Assembly (NCBI RefSeq): GCF_049243985.1
Contig: NC_135373.1
Coordinates: forward strand, 81,222,213-81,286,212
Direction: 5' to 3'
From: Paroedura picta
Lineage: Eukaryota; Chordata; Lepidosauria; Squamata; Gekkonidae
DNA length: 64,000 bases
Shown: positions 44,955-54,226 of the stretch, piece after piece
Position numbering within the stretch: the first letter of the stretch is position 1
How the letters are laid out: every line of letters starts with the position of its first letter
The notes under the pieces: model-generated
What the model was told of the DNA's origin: nothing
Seen by the model: only the letters and a program-made list of their open reading frames with translations
The model's database searches: none
Position numbers and translations under genes: made by a program

Positions 44955-45150
44955 ACATGATGACACATGAAGCTGCCTGACATATACTGAATCAGACCAT
45001 CAATCCATCAATGTCTGTATTGTCTACTCAGACTGGCAGCATCTCTTCAGGGTCTCATGGAGGTCTCTCATGCCACCTGTTCTTTTTCACTGGAGAAACT
45101 GGGATTGTATCTGCGACCTTCTGCATGCAAAGCATCTTCCACTGTGGTCT
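44955..45150 (-). mobile_element. tRNA-derived SINE, family C
   Basis: The plus strand reads ACACATGAAGCTGCCTGACATATACTGAATCAGACC, TTGTCTACTCAGACTGGCAGC and GGGATTGTATCTGCGACCTTCTGCATGCAAAGC. Reverse-complemented, the last part is the tRNA-like promoter (GCATGCAGAAGGTC..., B-box position ATACAATCC). Moderately diverged. Confidence 0.75.
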
Positions 45151-45154
45151 GGAT

Positions 45155-46535
45155 TCTCCTCCCAAAAAGCAAATTGGCCTGCTCCTAAATTCTCTATTTT
45201 GGAACTAATTATCCCTTAAACCTACCCCATGATTCCTCATGGGTCCTCAAGTTGCATTAGTCTAATGTTCATTAAATGGTAGACATTTATGGGGAAGTAA
45301 TTGTTATTCGATTGGGGAAGCATGTGTTTTCCCTTTTACAAAAAGACCCAAGAAGTATTTGCCAGCTCTGTAGTTTATTCAAAGAAAAGTTGTATCAGCA
45401 TCATGCCTTAAATACTGTTGAGGATTCTTGTACCCTACAAATTTATACACTTAATTATTCCTTTGTTTAAAGTACAGACCAGAGTTTCTCCCAAAATATT
45501 TTCAACATCTGGCAGTGAACTTCTTCATATTTATTTTGAAAAAATTAAAATGTCATTGAAAAAGTCTGGAAATACTAGTTCTTGTTAGTAGCATCTTAGT
45601 TAAAATTGCTGACTTTTTCCATGATCTATTGACTGAACATGAAATATCATTCCCAACCTGTTAAGGTTTATGCTCATCTGGTTTGTGTTTAGCATTCTTA
45701 TTAGTCATTTCACTGTGATAGGAACATTATGCTATATAAAATATTTTACCTGTTAAACAAGGTATCATGGACTCCTTAAAAACAAACAGTAGGGAGAAAC
45801 CTAATATTACATTTTGTAATCTCATGAAGTGAACATGTATCAAGGTCATGTAATCCATGTGTGATCAAGGATTTCCATCTTCTACTGTCATATCCTCTTC
45901 CATTTTTGGAAGCAGCTTCAGCAAAAGGATGAGGGCATAAGAGGAAGTTCATATGCTCTGTGCTTCCTTACATCTGACATTTCACCCGGACAGTAGTACA
46001 ATATTTTTGTTTCATCAGCATTGCTTAATTACTTCGTCTGTTCTTAGTCCATGTATTTCCTGATTTTAAAGTAATAGGAAAGCATTTCTTTAAAATAAAA
46101 CAAAACACATACCACACACAGGAAATAAACTACTCATAGCTGGGAATTTTAAACAAGGGTGGGGTTTTTTTAAGTTCACTGAAGTGATTTATCTGAAAAA
46201 AATGTACTAAGAAACCTATAAAATCTCCCAAATGTCCTAGGGAACAAATTCATTTCAAAGTACAGCTTTTAAGTATATGGCTATAGTGTGTGACTAAGGA
46301 TTGATTCACCACTTAAAGCAGAAGGGGCCAATTCCACTTTGGAAATAGAACCATTTAAGAGCTATTTGTGGCTGTTCAATGGAAACGTTCTGGAAAGCTG
46401 ACTCTATGATGCCTCTGCTGGCTTTCCGAACACATCTCAATGTTAGAAATGGGTGTTTACAAACAGAACCTATGTAAAACAACTAATTGCAGAGCACTTG
46501 AGGATTAATCAATGTAAAACCAAATAAAGATGTTC
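45155..46535. other. No gene recognised
   Basis: AT-rich DNA, repeat-poor. No exon was recognised. Confidence 0.35.
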
Positions 46536-46931
46536 TAAACCAGTGGTTCTCGACCTTCCTAGTGCTGTGAGCCTTTAATACAGTTCCTCATGTTCTGGTG
46601 ACCCCCAACCATAAAATTATGCCAGTGTTCTTTCACAGAAATTAAACCAAAACTGACCAGTGGCATGAAGATCCATTGTTCATGATTGTACACAAATTGT
46701 TTTTTTTCTGGGGTTTCTCAGTTTTGTTCTGCCTCTTGTCCCACCATGCTGATCTCATTCTTTTTCGCTGCTCCAGACAGACAAACGCTCCATTTCGATC
46801 TTCCCCGCAAGGCTGTTGTGTGGATGGTGTCCCCCCGGGCAAGCTGCTTGCCCTGTCGTGACCCCTGTGAAAGGGTTGTTCAACCCCCAAAGAGATCCCA
46901 AACCACCAGGTTGAGAACCACTGCTCTAAAT
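46533..46931. mobile_element. SPIN-like hAT transposon, non-autonomous
   Basis: The element is 46541-46923 (383 bp). The left terminus is CAGTGGTTCTCGACCTTCC and the right terminus GGTTGAGAACCACTG. Inside the left end is TTTAATACAGTTCCTCATGT then TGGTGACCCCCAACCATAAA. Inside the right end is GTGACCCCTGTGAAAGGGTT then CAACCCCCAAAGAGATC. These are hallmark SPIN (SPACE INVADERS) end sequences as I remember them. The 8-bp flanks TTCTAAAC and CTCTAAAT share TCTAAA, fitting the hAT target NTCTAGAN. The interior is not transposase. Confidence 0.88.
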
Positions 46932-46934
46932 CAT

Positions 46935-47370
46935 GCAGCTTTCATGGGAGGCCACCATGGTGCATATGAGTCTTTGAATTTGGAGGGGCATATGCTGAGG
47001 CAGTTGGGAAGTCCTCGGGGGCCAGAGTGAACACATGTCACTATTTGCTTACCCCCTGCTCTAGAACTTTTACATTAGCCAACCGTTGACCCTATAGTCT
47101 TACTAACAAAAAGTTGTAAAAAAAGCACAGAGTGAAAGGGAGACAAATTTGCAAGGACCCTTTGAAGGGGAGATTTCAATCCCAGTAAAATATTGAGGTG
47201 CAATTTTCTCCATAGGAACAACAGTGTTGATCATGGACATTTACTCTTAAGTTTCTACCTCGGGCAGCAGATGTGGAATGTCTTTGATACCGTCTGTGTG
47301 TTTCAAGGGCCTTCCTTTTAAATTCTTTCTCTGGATTGTTTCTCTATAAAATGCCTATTGCAGCTGCACC
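46935..47370. other. No gene recognised
   Basis: Intergenic DNA between the SPIN-like element and a SINE fragment. Confidence 0.35.
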
Positions 47371-47371
47371 T

Positions 47372-47486
47372 AAAGGTAAAGGTATCCCCTGTGCAAACAC
47401 CGAGTCATGTCTGACCCTTGGGGTGACGCCCTCTAGGGTTTTCATCACAGACTCAATACGGGGTGGTTTGCCAGTGCCTTTCCCTG
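47372..47486 (-). mobile_element. Sauria-type SINE, 5'-truncated
   Basis: Only the 3' third is present: (AAAGGT)n, TATCCCCTGTGCAAACACCGAGTC and GACGCCCTCTAGGGTTTTC, ending at CCAGTGCCTTTCCC. The tRNA head is missing, as expected after incomplete reverse transcription. Confidence 0.88.
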
Positions 47487-47694
47487 AACAGTATCTTTCA
47501 TAATCTCAACAACTTCTTGTGGTCCATGAAGCTTGGCATTCAGAATTTGATTCATATCTATTTTCAGCATTAGAATTTCTGCTGTCTTTGCATTTTATCA
47601 CACTGGATGTAAGAACGTGGATTTTCAGGCTTCTTACAGGCACAAAATGTTTCTTGAACCGTTACAATAGTTCTCGTTCTCAGTCCGCATGTGC

Positions 47695-48400
47695 TTTCAT
47701 GCCAAAAATTATATAGCCATTATACAGCAATGTGACTCAGTGGCTAAAAAGGCAAATGGGATTTTGGGCTGTATCAAATGGAGTATCGTGTCCAGACCAC
47801 GGGAGGTGATGGTACCACTTTATTCTGCTCTGGTTTGGCCTCATTTGGAGTACTGTGTTCAGTTTTGGGCACCCCAGTTGAAGAGGGATGTTGACAAACT
47901 GGAATGTGTCCAGAGGAGGACAACAAAGATGATGAGGGGTTTGGAGACCAAGACATATGAAGAAAGGTTGGGGGAGCTTGGTCTGTTTAGCCTAGAGAGG
48001 AGACGACTGAGAGGGGATCTGATAACCATCTTCAAGTATTTAAAAGGGTGCCATATGGAGGATGTAGCAGAGTTGTTCTCTCTTGCCCCAGAGGGACAGA
48101 CCAGAACAAATGGGATGAAATTAAATCAAAAGAAATTCCACCTAAATATCCGGAAGAAGTTCCTGACAGTTAGAGCGGTTTCTCAGTGGAACAGGCTTCC
48201 TTGGGAGGTGGTGGGTTCTCCATCTTTGGAAATTTTTAAACAGAGACTAGATAGCCATCTGACGGAGAGGCTGATTCTGTGAAGGCAAAGGGGTGGCAGG
48301 TTACAGTAGATGAGCAATTGGGATGTCAGTGTCCTGCATATTGCATGGGGTTGGACTAGATGACCCATGAGATCCCTTCCAACTCTATTATTCTATGATT
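47695..48400 (+). mobile_element. CR1 LINE 3' end, open for 197 codons
   Basis: The frame encodes the CR1 pol C-terminus: AKKANGILGCIKWSIVSRPR, EVMVPLYSALVWPHLEYCVQFWAPQ, RRTTKMMRGLETKTYEERLGELGLFSLERRRLRGDLITIFKYLKG and QWNRLPWEVVGSPSLEIFKQRLDSHL. It ends at 48282. The 3' UTR ends with GGGTTGGACTAGATGACCC and the terminal ATTCTATGATT repeat at about 48392-48402. Codons upstream are truncated. The retained frame means a young insertion. Confidence 0.96.
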
Positions 48401-48404
48401 TTCT

Positions 48405-49495
48405 AAACTGTATGGTATTTGAATGTTATTCTTCCCCAAATGGCAGTGGTCTTTCAACAGCCACCTTCTTGTAGCCAAGGATAATTTCCTCAAAATTCTT
48501 GATCATTGTTCCTGGTTTTCTAAGGCATGGTTTTCAAAAATTATACAACATAACAGAATGATGCACATATGTGAAGATGCACATTTACTTAGATGCTGAC
48601 AAAGCTTTGAAAATATCAGCCCACTACAATCACCTTGTATCGTGTTAACAAAATTGTTTGACACCCAAAGTATCCCCTGGACACTTGCACAAGTCACATG
48701 GGGCGAAGTGCTTGTACTAGGAAATATGTATGAAGAACCAACTTTGGTTCTAAGGCACAATTCCCCCAAGTACTGCAGCTACCCAGTCTCCGTCCCTTGA
48801 GTTGCACAGGGCTCTAATGCAAGAGTTGACATTGACATCTCTGGGTAGTAGCCAGAAGCAACGCTTAGTAAATTCTTCTGAGTCTGTTCTAAACAGACCT
48901 TTAGTGAACCGAACAGACTTAATTAAAAAAAAAAGATCTAGTCTGTTTTAAGGTTTTAGAGTGTTAAGGAAAAATGTTAAAACTTATTAGGTCCCTGCAT
49001 ATAAGTAAGGTTTTGTTTTTTAAATCAGGCCTTCAAAATAATCAAGCCCACCATCACTGAATTCTACTAATGCTTCTGACAAAACTCTTCTTCCATGGAT
49101 TTACACTGGGGTCCAATACAAACCCTTTTAGAAGATATTCAGATTTATTAGCAATGACCGGATACAATCACAGAGCAACCCTGAGGAAGAAAAATGAACG
49201 GATTTCCCATTAAGTCATATTTGGATATGATCCAGTCACTGTTCGCAGAACCAGATTGATTTACTGAATAGCAAATGATACTTCCATGCTCTTTGCAAAT
49301 TCCTTTCCTTTTTTTGGGTGTGTGTGTGTACAATGGCAAACAGGGTGCCCAGCAAATTGTGAATTCACCAATTTCTTTCCCCCCTACCCCTATTAAACAT
49401 GCCAAATATTTCTGCTTACAATGAACTTTAATCCCATAATCATTTTTGTTTGCATGTTTCAACTATTTATGTTTCATACCTGTGTGTGGCAATGT
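48405..49495. other. No gene recognised
   Basis: AT-rich intergenic DNA. A short (GT)n lies at about 49318-49330. Confidence 0.35.
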
Positions 49496-49499
49496 ATTG

Positions 49500-49680
49500 G
49501 AACAGGCCCAAGGACACAAGTTCAGCGTCCACTCAGCCATGAAGTATGCTCACCGTGAACCTAATAGCCCCAGAAAAATCTATTGTACAGGATTATTGTG
49601 AGGATAAAAAGAGGAGGGGGTCTAGTTTTGCTACCCTGAGCTCTTTGAAGGATGGGCAGGGGAAAAACAACAGACCCATC
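49500..49680 (+). mobile_element. tRNA-derived SINE, family E, 3' part
   Basis: TACAGGATTATTGTGAGGATAAAAAGAGGAGG and CCCTGAGCTCTTTGAAGGATGGGCAGGG match the 3' half of family E (ACAGGGTTGTTGTGAGGATAAAATGG...). The 5' part is diverged. Confidence 0.5.
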
Positions 49681-49766
49681 AAGTTAAATAACAGAAAATC
49701 AGCTCACTAGAAAAGGAAGCATATTTCTCTGTGAACTTAGCAACTTAAAGAGGATGAAAGAGTGTG

Positions 49767-49887
49767 GTAGTGCTCTTGATGTAGCAGTTAAGAGCAGCAA
49801 CCTATAATCTGGAGAGTCAGGTTTGATCCCCCACTCTTCCTCCACATGCAGCCAGCTGGGTGACCTTGGGCCACAGTTCTCTCAGCA
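49767..49887 (+). mobile_element. SINE family A, 5' half of an inverted chimera
   Basis: TCTTGATGTAGCAGTTAAGAGCAG head, GGTTTGATCCC B box, CAGCCAGCTGGGTGACCTTGGG core and CACAGTTCTCTCAGCA, older subfamily. The copy stops there and is joined to an inverted fragment. Confidence 0.85.
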
Positions 49888-49980
49888 TTCCCTTTCCTCT
49901 CCCCTCAAGAGACACCCTGTGAGGCAGGTGAGGCTGAGAGAGCCCTGATATTACTGCTCGGTCAGAACAGCTTTATCAGC
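49888..49980 (-). mobile_element. SINE family A, inverted fragment joined to the previous one
   Basis: TTCCCTTTCCTCTCCCCTCAAGAGACACCCTGTGAGG then CTGCTCGGTCAGAACAGCTTTATCAG is the reverse complement of the younger subfamily's middle. It meets the plus-strand head at 49887/49888 with no intervening DNA. Confidence 0.88.
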
Positions 49981-49984
49981 TGCA

Positions 49985-52635
49985 TTAACTTTACAGCACA
50001 GTTATTGTTTTCCATATCTTGTTAAGCACTAACAAGCTTTAAAGAACAGTCTTGTGGCTGCACCACTGTGAGGTGGACCTTGGAGGGTGAGCTGATCGAT
50101 GTTAACTGCTGGAGACAGACAAAGCAGGATGCTTTGAAGCAAGCTGTTGCCTCACAGAGATGGCTGTCAGAGTATTTAACTCAGTGTAATCTGGTCATTG
50201 GTGGCAGAGGCTAGCAGAGAGCGGTTTCAAGCATGCGTTATCAGAGTGACACCCAATTTGGTGAGGAGGGGGAGAGGCTGAAACAGTTCCAGTGGGCAAA
50301 TTGAGCTGAAAATAGCAATTTGGATGGAGTTTCCCGGGAGGATACTGAGATTGCTGTGCATCTGTGTAGCCATTGAACTTGCGTCTGCCCTCCAGCCAAA
50401 CGGTTTATTTACAAAGATACTTATTTATTGTATTTATTATATATTACAGGGATACAGCCTAGGACTTGCACCCCTATGGAAAATGTACTCTGTTGAGGCT
50501 GTTCTGAATTGCCCACCACACAGGGGGGTGGGGGTGGAGAGAATGAGAAATAATCATTTTTGTTAAAATATTACCTGTTTTCTACAGTACTTTATAATCA
50601 GAAATGTCTTGTTTCATTGTTTAAAGAATAATTTTTAAGAGGACACTGCCAATTTAGATTTTTTATAAGAAAAAATGTTATTTTTGTAGAAGGCAAATCT
50701 GACTTTGAAATAACTTTAACTTTGCTCATTTAATGCTTTATCATCCTATAGATAGATTAGACAACTTAGAAGAGCAGCCAAGCTCACTTTTGTTTCATTT
50801 GCCAACTTTCTTGTCTAGTACTTGAGCCACAAACACCACATGAGAATGTGAAAATCTAAACCAAACATTCTTATTTATGGTGATTTGAAAACAAAACATC
50901 ACAGCATTTGTTTGCAATGGTAGGAAATAATTCCCTCCCTCAATCAAAATACCATACAGCATAGAGAAATTCTTGACTTTTCAGCCACAAATAAACATAT
51001 AAAAAGTTAATTCCTACCAAAACCAAAATATTTATGGTATGAATATGATTTTATTATTGCAAGTAATGGGGGAAAATAGAGAAGAAAAATATTTAATGTA
51101 ATATTGTTAAAATACCTTTAAAGCAAAATTAATTTAGGGAAGGTGTGTGTCTGTGTATAGCACCAAAATTATTCTACACATTTAAACTAATAGTATGATT
51201 ATCTTTGCTGCTAAGAGCATTAAAATAAAATTCTTTTAACATATACAAATCTGGAATTAAAGCATTTTTAACTACAGGCTTTTTGGACGCTTCCACAGTA
51301 CATGATTTTATTTGCTTGTTAATAGGCAAAACTGATTCTCATAGTGCCATCTACTGGACATCAATGCAAACCTCTGATTTTAGCAATTTGACAAGTACAA
51401 ACCCCAGTATCTAAGTACTCTTGTCTCCCAACATTATGTCTTCAAGAGTGAGGTAGACTTGTGGTCCTGGGTGTGAATAGAAGCCCCAATTCATGTCAGC
51501 TGGGCTCTGGACTAATGACAGTGGGGAACGGAGACCACCGACTCATACAAAACTGCCCAACTGAATAGCCATCAGAGGGTAATGACTTGCCATCCCTAAA
51601 CTGCATTTGAACCAGTGACCTGGAGGTGAAAAAACTGTCCCCTCAGATTACCAGTTGCTCAATTCATCCAGGCAACATTGTGTGGGTGTTAAGGGAGCTT
51701 GATGATACAATGAAGGGCAGTGTTTGTGACAGGAGGAACAAAGAAGTAATAAACTTCCATTTGTCTCCTCTTTCCTTTATCTATTATGTCATGAAGCAAT
51801 TCAGCTACACTGTGGGATATTAATGCAGACTAATCAATTCCCCCATGATTCCCGGGAGCCAAAGTGTTTTGGGCAGTGGCAGTTAAAATGTGTGCGCTTC
51901 TTCCATTCCTTCTTTATTGCCAAATTACATTCATAACCATACAGGGTATTAGGAACTGGGACTGCAAGGCTGCCTTTATGTGTGTGTCAACGGCCTATGA
52001 ATCCACCAGTGGGCTCCAATCCAAATTTAAGGGAGCCTGCTGCCAGGAGTAAAGAGGCATGCAACTAAAAAGTACCCTCTCCACATCTACATGTGGAATT
52101 TGATGCAACTGGAAAGACTGGCAGGTTTAAAATCTGATCACCGTCTAAGCACAACAGCTTCATAACAGCTGATATGTGTTACCAATGACTACTAGCCACA
52201 AGTATAATAACCATGCCCATGCCAATTGTTACCAGAAATATTAAAAAATGAGAATGTTAATCCAGCAAGTGCAGTCTAAAAGCCTATACACATATATGGT
52301 TGTGGAATAATAAACAACATGCTTTGTTATAGCCAGGCAGGACTACTGTGTGGTCCCCATATACTCCCTAGGGGCTGGTGGGAAATTATCTCTTCTACTC
52401 CCAGCACTGAATGTGTGTGGAGTGCAGAAGTTTAATGGGAAAGGGTATCCAACCCCAGGTGAACACAGAATGAACATGTTGGCTTTCTCATGCTTGTACA
52501 CTAGAAATGAATGAGGGGTAAAAGAGTTTAAAGTATTTCTTATTTCTTCAGTGGGCAGCTTTCCATTCTGTGCTAACTCAGTTCAGTGGCACATTGGTGA
52601 AGGAGTCCCCTCCCTTGTTGCTGAGTGTACCAAAA
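49985..52635. other. No gene recognised; very AT-rich, with a CTCF-consensus site
   Basis: 50560-51340 is strongly AT-rich and repeat-poor. The only sharp signal is the CTCF-like motif listed separately at 51344-51357. No exon was recognised. Confidence 0.4.
51344..51357 (-). promoter_or_regulatory. Predicted CTCF binding site
   Basis: The minus strand reads CCAGTAGATGGCAC, which fits every position of the vertebrate CTCF core consensus CCASYAGRKGGCRS. It lies in unique AT-rich DNA rather than in a recognised repeat. Chance matches occur in 64 kb at a low rate, and occupancy is not shown. Confidence 0.5.
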
Positions 52636-52637
52636 CC

Positions 52638-52773
52638 GTACAGCATATAAAGGTAAAGGTATCCCCTGTGCAAGCACTGGGTCATGTCTGACCCTTGAGG
52701 TGACGCCCTCGAGCGTTTTCATGGCAGACTCAATATGGGGTGCTTTGCCAGTGCCTTCCCCAGTACAGCATAT
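52638..52773 (-). mobile_element. Sauria-type SINE, 5'-truncated, with 11-bp target duplication
   Basis: The element (52649-52762) is the 3' third of the SINE with (AAAGGT)n at the tail. It is flanked by the perfect duplication GTACAGCATAT (52638-52648, 52763-52773), so it is a complete retrotransposition event of a truncated cDNA. Confidence 0.93.
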
Positions 52774-52774
52774 T

Positions 52775-53430
52775 CATAGTGCCAAAATGCTGCACATGGT
52801 ACACAGGTGAAAAGCCAAAATAATGAGGAAGATGTTCCTGGCATCTATCCACCCCATTATTGGAAATCTCCCATATCTTAAGCTCTCCTCCCTTTTTCAC
52901 TAGCAGAAAAGCTGGCTTGTTTTTGCCCTGGGAGTTTTACCACAGGAAACTGCTAATGTTTCCTCCAGAATTGTGAAATGATATAATTATGTGAGAACTG
53001 TACATTATTTCTCTGAAACAGAAAGGGAGTGCAACCCTTTGTTTCCAAAACCAATGTTCAGGGTTTAAACTGCACCAACTATTTAAACTACTTTAAACAA
53101 GAAAGATAGGCAATTCAAATTCAAACCTCACAAAGTACGATAAGGCCGAAAGATCTGAGGCTATTCCAAATAATATCAACATGTTCATGAATTCCACGAA
53201 ATTCCACTGGGCCACAAGAAATACATTCCAAAGTCCTTATTCTTAACTAAGTAAATCCAACAAGAGACGATAGACACTCTGGTCTTTTTCAGTTCCTGTT
53301 ATCTTTCTGCATTTTTTGGCATGGAAGGACATTTTAATCAGTCTCTCCAGAATGAAACATCCCCCCAAAATTCTCTACAATGGAGTCATAAGCAGTTACA
53401 TCCTCCTAAGCCCATGGGGTTCAGAAGGAT
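52775..53430. other. No gene recognised
   Basis: Intergenic DNA just 3' of the LLPH 3' end and the mariner-like MITE. Confidence 0.35.
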
Positions 53431-53431
53431 G

Positions 53432-53640
53432 TACAGTATTTGCTGGCGTATAAGACTACTTTTCCCCCCCCCTGAAAAACATGCCTCCAAGTGGGGGGGT
53501 TGTCCTATACGCCGGGTGCACTTCAGTTGGGATAGACATAGCTGCCCATAGTAGCCCATAGTACTGTAATGTACTGTAACAAACACTATATTCTGAGTGG
53601 AAATGTTGGGGGGTCGTCTTATACGCCGGCAAATACGGTA
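53432..53640. mobile_element. Tc1/mariner-like MITE flanked by TA
   Basis: The element is 53434-53638 (205 bp). The left end CAGTATTTGCTGGCGTATAAGAC and the right end, in reverse complement, CCGTATTTGCCGGCGTATAAGAC give about 23 bp of inverted repeat with few mismatches. The flanking dinucleotide TA at 53432-53433 and 53639-53640 is the hallmark target of Tc1/mariner elements. No coding capacity. Confidence 0.85.
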
Positions 53641-53767
53641 ACTGTTTTTAAGACTGTTCACATACGGTTAATTTGTGTACTTTTAACACAATAAAGCCTG
53701 ATTATAATTTAGTTACAGATTGGAAACAAAAGAATCTACAGCTTACATACATTTAAAAGACTGGAAA

Positions 53768-53773
53768 TTTATT
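53768..53773 (-). terminator. Candidate LLPH polyadenylation signal
   Basis: AATAAA on the minus strand lies 290 bases past the LLPH stop codon. It is the first canonical signal I see downstream, and implies a 3' UTR of about 310 nt. Confidence 0.55.
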
Positions 53774-54062
53774 CCTGCTAGGGGAATCTGAAGACTATAA
53801 TCCCATATTTCAGGTGGGATATGTTGGCAATTATTATGTTCAATACAAAATATTCTAATTTGTTCAACACAAAAATACCATTTCAAAGACAAGCAGCCTT
53901 ATTAATGAACCATATTCCAAAGGAAATTCAGTATTACAAACTGATATGTCATTGAGAGAGGAAGTCCAAAGCAAAAAAGTAACCCCCCATTTGATTCTGC
54001 ATACATCATGTGGCTATCTTTCTTGACTATGCAAAGTCTTTTTTCAATTTCTCAATCAGTAT

Positions 54063-54226
54063 CTACCATGCTAATCCTTTTGGTACTTTAGGCTTGTTTT
54101 TTCCTTTGGTGCGCTTTGCCTTAAGCTTCTTCCTCTGCCTGGGATTCATCCATACTGGATACTGCCCATGTTGATCTAGAAGAGTCTTTTGATTTCTTTT
54201 GTTATCAGTGTCCATCTTGCTTTCCT
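54063..54226 (-). CDS. LLPH: LLPH last coding exon
   Basis: This exon encodes [20 protein letters not shown] through KGLAW and the TAG stop at 54063-54065. The acceptor is TTTTTTCAG immediately before 54226. The open frame reads straight through without defects. Confidence 0.95.

Noticed and set aside
1-53700. Exons of HMGA2 expected upstream of LLPH
   Set aside because: I looked for the AT-hook exons and the acidic last exon and found none. The gene, if syntenic, lies outside the window on the left.
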